A stretch of 64,000 nt of DNA, taken from contig JAYOEU010000002.1 of assembly GCA_038116915.1 (NCBI GenBank), positions 62,001 through 126,000 of the forward strand. The letters run 5' to 3'. The position numbers were made by a program, and so were the translations under genes. Below, piece after piece: positions 25,017-33,011 of this stretch (its first letter is position 1; each line of letters starts with the position of its first letter). Below the pieces are notes generated by a model. That model was not told the DNA's origin and searched no databases. It was given only the letters and a program-made list of their open reading frames with translations. The DNA is from JADHLJ01 sp038116915. GTDB taxonomy: Bacteria > Pseudomonadota > Alphaproteobacteria > Thalassobaculales > Thalassobaculaceae.

Positions 25017-25889
25017 ATGGACCTTTTCCTGCAACAGACCCTGGACGGATTGGCCACCGGCGCGATCTACGCCTCGCTCGCCCTGGCGGTGGTGATGATC
25101 TATCAGGCCATCGACCACTTCAATTTCGCCCAGGGCGAGATGGCGATGTTCTCCACCTTCATCGCGTGGCAACTGATCGCCTGGGGAGCACCCTATTGGC
25201 TCGCGTTCGTGATCTGTCTGATCGTCTCCTTCATAGGCGGCATGCTGATCGAGCGTATCGTCTTCGCGCCAATCCACAATGCGCCGGTGTTGAGCCACAT
25301 CGTGGTCTTCATCGCGCTGACACTGATCTTCAACGCGTTTGCCGGATTCATTTGGGAATTCACGATCAAGCAGTTCCCGAGCCCGTTCCCGAGTGAGCTT
25401 CCCTTTGAGACCACCCTGATAGGTCCGCACGAGCTCGGCGTCGTCGGGATAACCTTGGTGATGCTTGTGCTGATTTACGTCTTCTTCCGCTTCACCCCGG
25501 TCGGCCTCGCGATGCGCGCGGCGGCGGCGAACCCGGTCTCCGCGGCCCTGGTCGGGATCAGCGTGAAGAAGATGCTCGCATTGGGCTGGGGTCTTGCCGC
25601 CACGGTCGGCGCGGTCGCGGGCATGATGATCGCTCCAAAAGTCTATCTCGAGCCGAACATGATGCTTGGCGTCCTGCTCTATGGCTTCGCCGGCGCGGTT
25701 GTCGGCGGACTGACCAGCCCCGCCGGCGCGGTTGTCGGTGGTTTTCTGATGGGAGTGCTGGAGAACCTCGCCGGCACATACATTATCGGCAGCGATCTGA
25801 AGCTCACCTTCGCGCTGGTGGTCATTGTCGCCGTGTTGTTGTTCAAGCCGGCCGGGCTGTTCGGCCGTGTCGTGGTGCAGAGGGTCTAG
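25017..25889 (+). CDS. livH: Branched-chain amino acid ABC transporter permease, LivH-type (cluster 2)
   Basis: 290-aa inner-membrane permease. It begins LFLQQTLDGLATGAIYASLALAVVMIYQAIDHFNFAQGEMAMFSTFIAW and carries the coupling loop FTPVGLAMRAAAANPVSAALVGISVKKM, then PAGAVVGGFLMGVLENLAGTYIIGSDLK. The ATG at 25017 follows GAGGAAAC; the frame is open further upstream inside livF2 but that part is not family-like. The next gene, livM2, starts 3 bp after its stop. Confidence 0.92.
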   Translation: MDLFLQQTLDGLATGAIYASLALAVVMIYQAIDHFNFAQGEMAMFSTFIAWQLIAWGAPYWLAFVICLIVSFIGGMLIERIVFAPIHNAPVLSHIVVFIALTLIFNAFAGFIWEFTIKQFPSPFPSELPFETTLIGPHELGVVGITLVMLVLIYVFFRFTPVGLAMRAAAANPVSAALVGISVKKMLALGWGLAATVGAVAGMMIAPKVYLEPNMMLGVLLYGFAGAVVGGLTSPAGAVVGGFLMGVLENLAGTYIIGSDLKLTFALVVIVAVLLFKPAGLFGRVVVQRV

Positions 25890-25892
25890 TCC

Positions 25893-26939
25893 GTGGATAA
25901 CGTCAGGAATCACCGGTCGAACCCGGCGGAAAAGTTTGAGCTGTTCGGTGTTCAACTGCCGAAACTCCGGATGATGCTTCTGCTCATCGGCATTGCTTTG
26001 GCCTTGTTCCTGCCTCTCGTGGTCGCCAACTTCGCCGTCTTCCAGATGACCCAGGTGCTGGTCTACGCCATTGCGGTGCTCGGCCTCAATCTGCTGACCG
26101 GATACAACGGCCAGTTCTCGCTCGGCCACAGCGCCTTCTATGCGCTTGGTGCCTATACGGCGGCGATCATGATCGACCGCTACGAGATCGCGTATTATTG
26201 GACGATCATTCCGGCGGGGCTCATCTGCTTTGTCGGCGGGTTCTTGTTCGGTTTGCCGGCCCTGCGCCTTGAAGGCCTGTATCTCGCGCTCGCGACCTTC
26301 GCGCTTGCCGTGGCAATGCCGCAGCTTCTGCGCTACGAGCATTTCGAAGCCTTTACCGGCGGAGTGCAAGGCATCGACGTGTTCAAGCCCGACTCGCCCA
26401 TCCCGGGATTGAGCGCGGATCGATGGCTTTACTATTTCGTGCTGTTCTGGGGCGTGCTGCTGATCATCGGCGCCTGGAATCTGGTGCGGGGGCGGACCGG
26501 CCGGGCGATGATCGCGATCCGGGACAATCCGATCGCGGCGCGCACCATGGGGATCAATACCGCCCTCTACAAGTCCGTGACCTTTGGCGTCAGCGGGCTG
26601 TACACCGGCATCGCCGGTGCCTTGGGCGCGATGGTCGCCGAATTCGTGGCGCCGGACAGCTTCACCTTCTTCCTGTCGGTCTGGTTCCTTGTCGGCATGG
26701 TCGTGGGAGGCCTCGCCTCGATCCCGGCGGCGATTGCCGGCGGTATCTTCATCCTCTACATGCCAAACATCTCGGAATCGGTCATCGGTGTTTTCTTCGG
26801 TAACGATCCGAGCGCCAAGGCGCTAATCTGGGTAGCGTTCGGCCTGTTCTTGATCTTCACTGTCTATGTCGTGCCGAACGGTTTGGCCGGTCTGGTGCGG
26901 CGGTTCGTGATTCGTTACGCCATACGGCGAGGTGATTAG
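25893..26939 (+). CDS. livM: Branched-chain amino acid ABC transporter permease, LivM-type (cluster 2)
   Basis: 348-aa permease with a GTG start. Motifs include LVYAIAVLGLNLLTGYNGQFSLGHSAFYALGAYTAA, LEGLYLALATFALAVAMPQLLRY and the coupling loop GRTGRAMIAIRDNPIAARTMGINTALYKSVTFGVSGLYTGIAGAL. The N-terminus has a hydrophilic extension of about 30 residues before the first helix. It forms the heterodimeric channel with LivH2 and precedes the binding-protein gene by 65 bp. Confidence 0.92.
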   Translation: MDNVRNHRSNPAEKFELFGVQLPKLRMMLLLIGIALALFLPLVVANFAVFQMTQVLVYAIAVLGLNLLTGYNGQFSLGHSAFYALGAYTAAIMIDRYEIAYYWTIIPAGLICFVGGFLFGLPALRLEGLYLALATFALAVAMPQLLRYEHFEAFTGGVQGIDVFKPDSPIPGLSADRWLYYFVLFWGVLLIIGAWNLVRGRTGRAMIAIRDNPIAARTMGINTALYKSVTFGVSGLYTGIAGALGAMVAEFVAPDSFTFFLSVWFLVGMVVGGLASIPAAIAGGIFILYMPNISESVIGVFFGNDPSAKALIWVAFGLFLIFTVYVVPNGLAGLVRRFVIRYAIRRGD

Positions 26940-27004
26940 ACTCTCCTCTCCCAATGGCGGATACTCAAGTGAGTAGGTGGTTCGAACATACCTGGGAGGA
27001 AAAC

Positions 27005-28216
27005 ATGAAAACCACGCGTCTGTGGGCCTCGGCGGCGGCAGCCACCCTGGTTCTCGGGATTGGGTCGGCCATGGCGGGCAACGCGCCCGGCGTGAGCGAC
27101 ACCGAAATCAAGATCGGCAATACCAACCCGTATAGTGGCCCGGCCTCGTCCTACGGCACGATCGGCAAGTCGATCGGCGCCTGCTGGAACAAGGTCAATG
27201 CCGATGGCGGCATCAACGGGCGCAAGATCAACTGGATTTCCTATGACGACGGCTATAGCCCGCCGAAGACCAAGGAACAGGTCCGCAAGTTGGTCGAGAG
27301 CGACGAGGTCGCGTTCACCTTCCAGACCCTGGGCACGCCGACCAACTCGGCGATCCACCAGTACATGAACAAGAAGAAGGTGCCGCATCTATTCGTCGCC
27401 ACCGGCGCCACCAAGTGGGGCAATCCCAAGGAATTCCCCTGGACCATAGGCTGGCAGCCCAACTACCAGACCGTTGGCGCGATTTTCGGCAACTACATCC
27501 TGCAGAACCATCCGAACGGCAAGGTCGCGATCCTGAACCAGAACGATGACTACGGTAAGGACTATGTCATCGGCATGAAGCGGGCGATGGGCGACAAGTT
27601 CGACAAGATGGTCGTCAAGACCGAGACCTATGAGGTTACCGACCCGACCGTCGACAGCCAGATCGTCAGCCTGGCGAATTCCGGCGCCGATATTTTCGTG
27701 AACATCTCGATCCCGAAATTCGCCGCCCAGGCGATCAAGAAGATGGCCGCGATCGGCTGGAAACCCGTGCACCTGCTGAACGATGTCGCCGCGTCGGTGG
27801 CGTCCACCTACAAGCCGGCCGGGATCGAAAACGCGATCGGCATCATCTCGGTCGATTTCTACAAGGATCCGAACGATCCGGAATGGAAGAACGACGCCGA
27901 GACCGCAGCCTGGAATGACTTCATGGACAAGTACTATCCGGACGGCGACAAGCTGAACAAGATGAACGCCTATGGCTGGGCCGTGTGCCACACCATGAAG
28001 GCGGTGCTCGAGCAGGCCGGCAACGACCTTTCGCGCGAGAACATCATGAAGCAGGCCGCCAATCTGAAGGAGGTCAAGATCCCCATGCTTCTGCCCGGCA
28101 TGTTCGTCGACACCAGCCCGACCGACTTCTATCCGCTCGAGCAGATGCAGATGATGAAGTTCGACGGCAAGCGGAACGTGCGTTTTGGTCCGCTGATCAG
28201 CGCCGAGACCGAATAA
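27005..28216 (+). CDS. livK: Periplasmic branched-chain amino acid-type substrate-binding protein (cluster 2)
   Basis: 403-aa type-I periplasmic binding protein that delivers substrate to the LivHM permease. Residues 1-24 form a Sec signal peptide ending in SAMA before GNAPGVSD. The mature part starts with the family motif DTEIKIGNTNPYSGPASSYGTIGKSIGACWNKVNADGGINGRKINWISYDDGYSP and has VAILNQNDDYGKDYVIGMK in the second lobe. The ATG at 27005 has GGGAGG at good distance; the open frame to 26954 would add residues in front of the signal peptide. A strong terminator follows, closing the operon. Ligand not determinable. Confidence 0.93.
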   Translation: MKTTRLWASAAAATLVLGIGSAMAGNAPGVSDTEIKIGNTNPYSGPASSYGTIGKSIGACWNKVNADGGINGRKINWISYDDGYSPPKTKEQVRKLVESDEVAFTFQTLGTPTNSAIHQYMNKKKVPHLFVATGATKWGNPKEFPWTIGWQPNYQTVGAIFGNYILQNHPNGKVAILNQNDDYGKDYVIGMKRAMGDKFDKMVVKTETYEVTDPTVDSQIVSLANSGADIFVNISIPKFAAQAIKKMAAIGWKPVHLLNDVAASVASTYKPAGIENAIGIISVDFYKDPNDPEWKNDAETAAWNDFMDKYYPDGDKLNKMNAYGWAVCHTMKAVLEQAGNDLSRENIMKQAANLKEVKIPMLLPGMFVDTSPTDFYPLEQMQMMKFDGKRNVRFGPLISAETE

Positions 28217-28240
28217 GTCTCGACTGGACGTAACACCTTT

Positions 28241-28274
28241 AGGGCCGCCGGATTTCCGGCGGCCCTATTTTCTT
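28241..28274 (+). terminator. Rho-independent terminator after second Liv operon
   Basis: A perfect 11-bp stem, AGGGCCGCCGG (28241-28251) with CCGGCGGCCCT (28256-28266), closes a 4-nt loop and is followed by ATTTTCTT. It lies 25 bp after the binding-protein stop and is the clearest terminator in the window. Confidence 0.9.
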
Positions 28275-28317
28275 GGCCGTGAATGCTGGTACGCCGCGGC
28301 TCACCCTGGAGGTCCCG

Positions 28318-28710
28318 ATGCAAGCGACACCGATCGATCCCGCCGATATCGTCAGGCTCAACGTCCCGAACTATACCCATGGCCGCCTGATCGAAGGCGC
28401 CAAGGACTGGCTGCTGCTATCCGGACAGGTGGGCGTGCGGCCCGACGGCACCTGGTCCGGCGAGTTCTCCGATCAGGCCGATCAGGCCTTCAACAACATC
28501 AGGGCCTGTCTGCGCGAGGCCGGCATGACCATGGACAACGTGGTCTTCACCCGGATCTATCTCACGCGCCGAGGCGATCTGGATAGCTTCCGCGCGGTCC
28601 GCAAGGCCCATCTCGGCGAGGACCGGATTCCCTCGACCCTGCTGTTCATATCCGGGCTCGCGAATCCCGAATGGCTGATCGAAGTTGAAATCGTGGCCTG
28701 TAGGGGATAA
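28318..28710 (+). CDS. RidA family protein (Rid/YjgF/YER057c/UK114)
   Basis: 130-aa homotrimeric-type Rid protein. Family motifs are DWLLLSGQVGVRPDGTWSGEFSDQADQAFNNIRACLREAGMTMDNVVFTRIYLTRRGDL and the terminal WLIEVEIVA. Archetypal RidA hydrolyses reactive enamines/imines using an Arg in the PARSCVQV region; here the aligned stretch is IPSTLLFIS and that Arg is absent, so a different Rid subfamily activity is likely. The ATG at 28318 has GGAGG six nt upstream. It stands alone between the Liv terminator and thrS. Confidence 0.85.
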   Translation: MQATPIDPADIVRLNVPNYTHGRLIEGAKDWLLLSGQVGVRPDGTWSGEFSDQADQAFNNIRACLREAGMTMDNVVFTRIYLTRRGDLDSFRAVRKAHLGEDRIPSTLLFISGLANPEWLIEVEIVACRG

Positions 28711-28775
28711 ATACCAGCCAGTTTTCGATTTCCAGAAATGGGCGTCATGTATTTTTCGGCAACAGTGACTAGCTA

Positions 28776-28805
28776 GCCGCTTCGGCCTTGCCGGGCCGAG
28801 GCGGC
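28776..28805 (+). other. Strong hairpin in the ridA-thrS intergenic region
   Basis: GCCGCTTCGGCC (28776-28787) pairs over 12 bp with GGCCGAGGCGGC (28794-28805), allowing one G-U pair, across a 6-nt loop. No U-run follows. It ends 90 nt before the thrS ATG and could be a leader structure or a weak terminator of the RidA-like gene. Confidence 0.5.
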
Positions 28806-28895
28806 GGATCCGAGACGGCCCGGCCCAGCCGGCGCCGCGAACGGCATTTCCGAGACATTCCCATAGCTAGCCCGTTTCGTCGAGAGGACGACCCC

Positions 28896-30809
28896 ATGCC
28901 CAACATTACCCTGCCAGACGGAAGCGTCCGACGTTTCGAGGAACCCGTCAGTGGCGCCGAGCTTGCGGCCGATATCGGTCCCGGCCTCGCCAAGGCTGCC
29001 ATGATGGTTGTCGTCGACGGCGAGGAGCGTGACCTCGCGCGCCCGATCGAAAACGACGCCAAGGTTGCCATTGTCACCCGCCGCGACGAGGCGGCGCTCG
29101 AGCTGATCCGTCATGATACGGCCCATGTGATGGCCGAGGCGGTGCTGGAACTTTTTCCCGAGAGCCAGGTGACAATCGGGCCCGCGATCGAGAACGGGTT
29201 CTACTATGACTTCTACCGCGAAACGCCGTTCACTCCGGACGATCTCGCGGTCATCGAACAGCGCATGCATGAGATCGTCGACCGGGACGAGGAGATTGTG
29301 CGCGAGGTCTGGACGCGCGATGAAGCGGTCGAGCACTACAAGAAGGTCAATGAGCCTTTCAAGGTCGAGCTGGTCGAAACCATTCCCGCCGGCGAGTTGA
29401 TTTCGTTCTACCGCCAAGGCAACTTCCTCGATCTTTGCCGCGGCCCGCATCTGCCGTCGACCAAGCATATCGGCCATGCCTTCAAGCTGATGAACCTCGC
29501 CGGCGCCTATTGGCGCGGGGATTCCAAACGGCCGATGCTGCAGCGGATCTACGGCACCGCCTGGGCCGACGACAAACAGCTCAAGGCCTATCTCCACATG
29601 CTCGAGGAGGCGGAAAAGCGCGACCACCGCCGGCTCGGACGCGAGTTGGACCTGTTCCATCTCCAGGAAGAGGCGGTCGGCTCGATCTTCTGGCATCCGA
29701 AGGGATGGACGCTTTACCGCGAGATCGAGAAGCATGTCCGCCGCCGCCTCGAAGCCGGTGGCTATGACGAGGTGAAAACCCCGCAGCTCGTGGACCGCGC
29801 GCTTTGGGAGGCGTCGGGTCATTGGGAGAAGTTCCGCGAGAACATGTTCATCGCTGAAAGCGAGGACGACCGGACCTTTGCGCTCAAGCCGATGAACTGT
29901 CCCGGCCATGTCCAGATCTACAAGCAGGGGATCAAGAGCTATCGCGATCTGCCGCTACGCATGGCCGAATTCGGATCCTGCCACCGCAACGAGCCGTCCG
30001 GCGCCTTGCACGGCATCATGCGGGTCCGCGCCTTCACCCAGGACGATGCGCACATCTTCTGCGCCGAGAATCAGATTACCTCTGAAAGCATCGTGTTCTG
30101 CGATCTCTTGCGCAAGATCTACAAGGATTTCGGCTTCGAGGACATCCACGTGAAATTCTCCGACCGGCCCGAGACGCGTGCCGGTGATGATGCCACCTGG
30201 GACCGGGCCGAGGCGGCGTTGATGGAATCCTGCAATGCGGCCGGGCTGGAGACGACGCTGAACCCCGGCGAGGGGGCGTTCTATGGTCCGAAGCTCGAGT
30301 TCGTTCTGCGCGACGCGATCGGCCGGGATTGGCAGTGCGGTACCCTGCAGGTCGATTTCGTGTTGCCGGAGCGGCTTGACGCCACGTATGTGGCGGAAGA
30401 CGGCTCACGCAAGCGGCCGGTCATGCTCCACCGCGCCATTCTCGGATCAATGGAGCGATGGATCGGCATTCTGATCGAACAATATTCCGGACGGTTCCCC
30501 TTGTGGCTTGCCCCGGTGCAGGGCGTGGTCGCGACCATCACCAATGATGCCGACGGCTATGCCGACAAGGTGCTTCAGGCCTGCAAGGCGGCGGGGCTGA
30601 GGTTCGGCAAGGACGTCCGGAACGAAAAAATCAACTACAAGATCCGCGAGCATAGCCAGGCAAAAATCCCGGCAATCCTCGTTGTTGGCGCCCGCGAGGC
30701 CGAGGACGGGACAGTTGCGATCCGCCGGCTCGGCGGCAAGGAGCAAGAAATCCTTGCGCTTGACGAAGCCATTCATAGACTACGTGAGGAAGCGGCTCCT
30801 CCGGCATGA
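28896..30809 (+). CDS. thrS: Threonyl-tRNA synthetase
   Basis: Charges tRNA-Thr in the cytosol. The 637-aa enzyme has an N-terminal TGS domain (MPNITLPDGSVRRFEEPVSGAELAADI), the editing domain with HDTAHVMAEAVLELFP and CRGPHLPSTKHIGHAFKLMNLAG, the class II catalytic core with LKPMNCPGHVQIYKQ (zinc-ligand Cys), FGSCHRNEPSGALHGIMRVRAFTQDDAHIFC, and a C-terminal anticodon-binding domain from WLAPVQGVVATITND. The ATG at 28896 has GAGAGGA about eight nt upstream. infC begins 49 bp after its stop, the usual bacterial thrS-infC order. Confidence 0.98.
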   Translation: MPNITLPDGSVRRFEEPVSGAELAADIGPGLAKAAMMVVVDGEERDLARPIENDAKVAIVTRRDEAALELIRHDTAHVMAEAVLELFPESQVTIGPAIENGFYYDFYRETPFTPDDLAVIEQRMHEIVDRDEEIVREVWTRDEAVEHYKKVNEPFKVELVETIPAGELISFYRQGNFLDLCRGPHLPSTKHIGHAFKLMNLAGAYWRGDSKRPMLQRIYGTAWADDKQLKAYLHMLEEAEKRDHRRLGRELDLFHLQEEAVGSIFWHPKGWTLYREIEKHVRRRLEAGGYDEVKTPQLVDRALWEASGHWEKFRENMFIAESEDDRTFALKPMNCPGHVQIYKQGIKSYRDLPLRMAEFGSCHRNEPSGALHGIMRVRAFTQDDAHIFCAENQITSESIVFCDLLRKIYKDFGFEDIHVKFSDRPETRAGDDATWDRAEAALMESCNAAGLETTLNPGEGAFYGPKLEFVLRDAIGRDWQCGTLQVDFVLPERLDATYVAEDGSRKRPVMLHRAILGSMERWIGILIEQYSGRFPLWLAPVQGVVATITNDADGYADKVLQACKAAGLRFGKDVRNEKINYKIREHSQAKIPAILVVGAREAEDGTVAIRRLGGKEQEILALDEAIHRLREEAAPPA

Positions 30810-30847
30810 GGAGCCATGCCCGCGTGACCAGAACATAAACAGATAAT

Positions 30848-30861
30848 GGAGGCGTTAGATC
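30848..30861 (+). promoter_or_regulatory. infC ribosome-binding site and rare ATC start codon
   Basis: GGAGG at 30848-30852 is followed, after a 6-nt spacer, by ATC at 30859-30861. Reading from this ATC gives a start I/M-A-R-P-P-L-N-H-Q that runs in frame into IF-3. The next conventional start in frame, TTG at 30874, is 21 nt from the Shine-Dalgarno. Use of a non-AUG start is established for infC in E. coli (AUU), where it gives autoregulation. Confidence 0.8.
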
Positions 30862-31395
30862 GCCAGACCACCCTTGAATCATCAGCCGGCCAAGGACGGC
30901 CCGCGGGTGAACCGCGATATCACATCGCTTGAAGTACGCTGCATCGCCCCGGACGGCGAACAGCTCGGAGTCATGAAAATTTCGGCGGCGCTGGCCGAGG
31001 CGGAAACCCATGGGCTGGACCTGGTCGAGGTCTCGCCGAATGCCGATCCGCCGGTCTGCAAAATCCTCGACTACGGCAAGTTCAAATACGAAGCCCAGAA
31101 GAAGAAGAACGAGGCCAAGAAGAAGCAGCGCGTGATCGAGGTCAAGGAGATCAAGCTGCGTCCGAACATCGACGAGCATGACTATCAGGTCAAAATGCGC
31201 AACGTGAACAAGTTCCTGAACGAGGGCGACAAGGTCAAGGTCACCCTGAGGTTCCGGGGCCGCGAGATGGCGCATCAGGATCTTGGTGTCGCGGTGTTGA
31301 ACCGGATGAAGGGCGATACCGAGGAAATCGCCAAGGTCGAGGCCTTCCCCCGGCTTGAGGGCCGCCAGATGATTATGGTGATCGCGCCGAAGTAA
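30859..31395 (+). CDS. infC: Translation initiation factor IF-3
   Basis: Binds the 30S subunit, prevents subunit joining and checks the start codon and initiator tRNA. The 178-aa protein has the N-domain KDGPRVNRDITSLEVRCIAPDGEQLGVMKISAALAEAETHGLDLVEVSPNADPPVCKILDYGKFKYEAQKKK, a lysine-rich linker, and the C-domain IKLRPNIDEHDYQVKMRNVNKFLNEGDKVKVTLRFRGREMAHQDLG. It probably starts at the rare ATC at 30859, set by a well-spaced GGAGG; the TTG at 30874 is the fallback. Downstream is hemH, not the usual rpmI-rplT. Confidence 0.95.
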   Translation: MARPPLNHQPAKDGPRVNRDITSLEVRCIAPDGEQLGVMKISAALAEAETHGLDLVEVSPNADPPVCKILDYGKFKYEAQKKKNEAKKKQRVIEVKEIKLRPNIDEHDYQVKMRNVNKFLNEGDKVKVTLRFRGREMAHQDLGVAVLNRMKGDTEEIAKVEAFPRLEGRQMIMVIAPK

Positions 31396-31439
31396 TAGGC
31401 GCTGTCCGGATAACCGCCGTCCTTGCGTCGGAGGAACCT

Positions 31440-32483
31440 GTGACCGAGACGCCCCAGCGGCCGGTGGACCATCCCGATATACCCAGCGAACGGGTCGGCG
31501 TGCTGCTGATCAATCTCGGCACGCCGGATGCGACCGATTTCTGGTCGGTGCGCCGCTATCTCAAGGAATTCCTGTCGGACCCGCGTGTGATTGAGGTCAA
31601 CCGGGTCTTGTGGTGGGCGATTCTCAATCTTGTAATCCTGAGTTTCCGTCCCGGCATCGCGGGCAAGGCCTACCGGGCGATCTGGGACGCGGAGACCGAC
31701 GAGTCGCCATTACGCCGGCACACCCGCGAGCAGGCCCAAGGACTCGGTATCCGCCTCCGCGCGGGCGGATATGACTTGGATGTCGATTGGGCGATGCGCT
31801 ACGGCAATCCGTCCATCGCCGAAAAGCTTGAGGCGATGCGGGCCCGGGGCTGCCGCCGGATCCTTTTGTTCGCGCTTTATCCGCAATACAGCGCCACGAC
31901 GACCGCGACCGCCTACGACAAGGCTTTTGCGGCCTTGGCCAAGATGCGCTGGCAACCGGCGGTTCGCACGGTGCCGGCCTATCCGGACGAGCCCGCCTAT
32001 ATCCGGGCGCTTGCCGGCTCAGTTCGCGATCATCTTGCTAAACTGGACTGGGAGCCGGAGGTTCTGCTCGCCTCGTTTCATGGATTGCCGAAGCGGTATT
32101 TTGATGCCGGAGATCCGTACTACTGCCATTGCGCCCTGACCACGCGTCTGCTTTGCGAGGAACTCGGATGGCCGCAGGGCAAGGTCAGGCTTGCCTTCCA
32201 GTCGCGGTTCGGACGCGAGGAATGGCTGAAGCCCTATATGCAAGAGGTGGTCGAAAGCCTGCCGGGGCAGGGGAGCAAGCGGATCGCGGTGATTTCTCCG
32301 GGCTTCGTTTCCGATTGTGTCGAAACTCTGGAGGAAGTGGCGATCGGGCTGCGGGAGAGTTTTTCGGAGGCGGGAGGTGAGAGTTTCACCTATATCCCGT
32401 GCCTCAATGCCGGCGAAGACGGTCTTGGGGTCTTTGAGGCATTGGTGTTGCGGGAACTGGGAGGGTGGCTGAAGGAGGATTAG
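31440..32483 (+). CDS. hemH: Ferrochelatase
   Basis: Inserts Fe2+ into protoporphyrin IX, the last step of protohaem synthesis, at the membrane surface. The 347-aa protein shows RVGVLLINLGTPDATDFWSVRRYLKEFLSDPRVIEV, YPQYSATTTATAYDKAF, SFHGLPKRYFDAGDPYYCHC (catalytic His in SFHGLP) and FQSRFGREEWLKPYM. The GTG start at 31440 follows GGAGG by five nt. It is 44 bp after infC on the same strand, so co-transcription is possible. Confidence 0.96.
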   Translation: MTETPQRPVDHPDIPSERVGVLLINLGTPDATDFWSVRRYLKEFLSDPRVIEVNRVLWWAILNLVILSFRPGIAGKAYRAIWDAETDESPLRRHTREQAQGLGIRLRAGGYDLDVDWAMRYGNPSIAEKLEAMRARGCRRILLFALYPQYSATTTATAYDKAFAALAKMRWQPAVRTVPAYPDEPAYIRALAGSVRDHLAKLDWEPEVLLASFHGLPKRYFDAGDPYYCHCALTTRLLCEELGWPQGKVRLAFQSRFGREEWLKPYMQEVVESLPGQGSKRIAVISPGFVSDCVETLEEVAIGLRESFSEAGGESFTYIPCLNAGEDGLGVFEALVLRELGGWLKED

Positions 32484-32591
32484 GCGATCGGACGGAACAG
32501 CGGCAGACCGGCACGTGTCGACAGACCCGGTCGAGGAAAGCGCAGGCAGTCGGGACAACGTTGGCGGTTTGCCGATGCGTGCTGCGTCGTC

Positions 32592-32993
32592 TTGTTCTCC
32601 GCGACCGTTCTCCTCTGGATCCCGGAGGCTGTCTCAAGTCAAATTGAGGATGCGGTCACCGGCACCTGGGGGGTGGTTCAGGCCGATGGCAAGCCCAAAT
32701 GCGACGGTACGACGGTTCTGGTCTTTCATCGCGGCAGGTATTTTCGCGTGCTGCCCAATGTGGGATCAACCGGTGGTAACAACCAACTGATTCTCAACCA
32801 TTCGACCTATGAATTGTCCGGTGATCGTCTGATCGTCGCCCAGGCCCTGTCCTTCACCAATCCCGAGCCGAAGCGGACCTATCTGCTGCAACGGATTGGT
32901 GGGCGGTCGCTGATCCTGCAAGGCAGGGAGCAGGTGACCTTCAAGCCTTGCCCGCCGGTCGATCCGGCGGGTCTGGATGCGGCGGTGAAGTAA
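32592..32993 (+). CDS. Small putative exported protein, unknown function
   Basis: 133-aa product if started at the TTG at 32592, the only start-like codon in this frame after hemH. The N-terminus FSATVLLWIPEAVSSQ is hydrophobic and may be the core of a signal peptide; in-frame codons upstream (to 32484) contain basic residues that would make a good n-region but no start codon. The mature part GTWGVVQADGKPKCDGTTVLVFHRGRYFRVL and later FKPCPPVD has two Cys that could pair. I do not recognise the family. Start uncertain. Confidence 0.5.
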   Translation: MFSATVLLWIPEAVSSQIEDAVTGTWGVVQADGKPKCDGTTVLVFHRGRYFRVLPNVGSTGGNNQLILNHSTYELSGDRLIVAQALSFTNPEPKRTYLLQRIGGRSLILQGREQVTFKPCPPVDPAGLDAAVK

Positions 32994-33011
32994 CCGGTGA
33001 TTGCCAGTCCG

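Noticed and set aside
24843..26369. 508-codon minus-strand open frame across livH2 and livM2
   Set aside because: Antisense to two permeases, with repetitive His/Asp/Gln composition typical of reversed hydrophobic codons.
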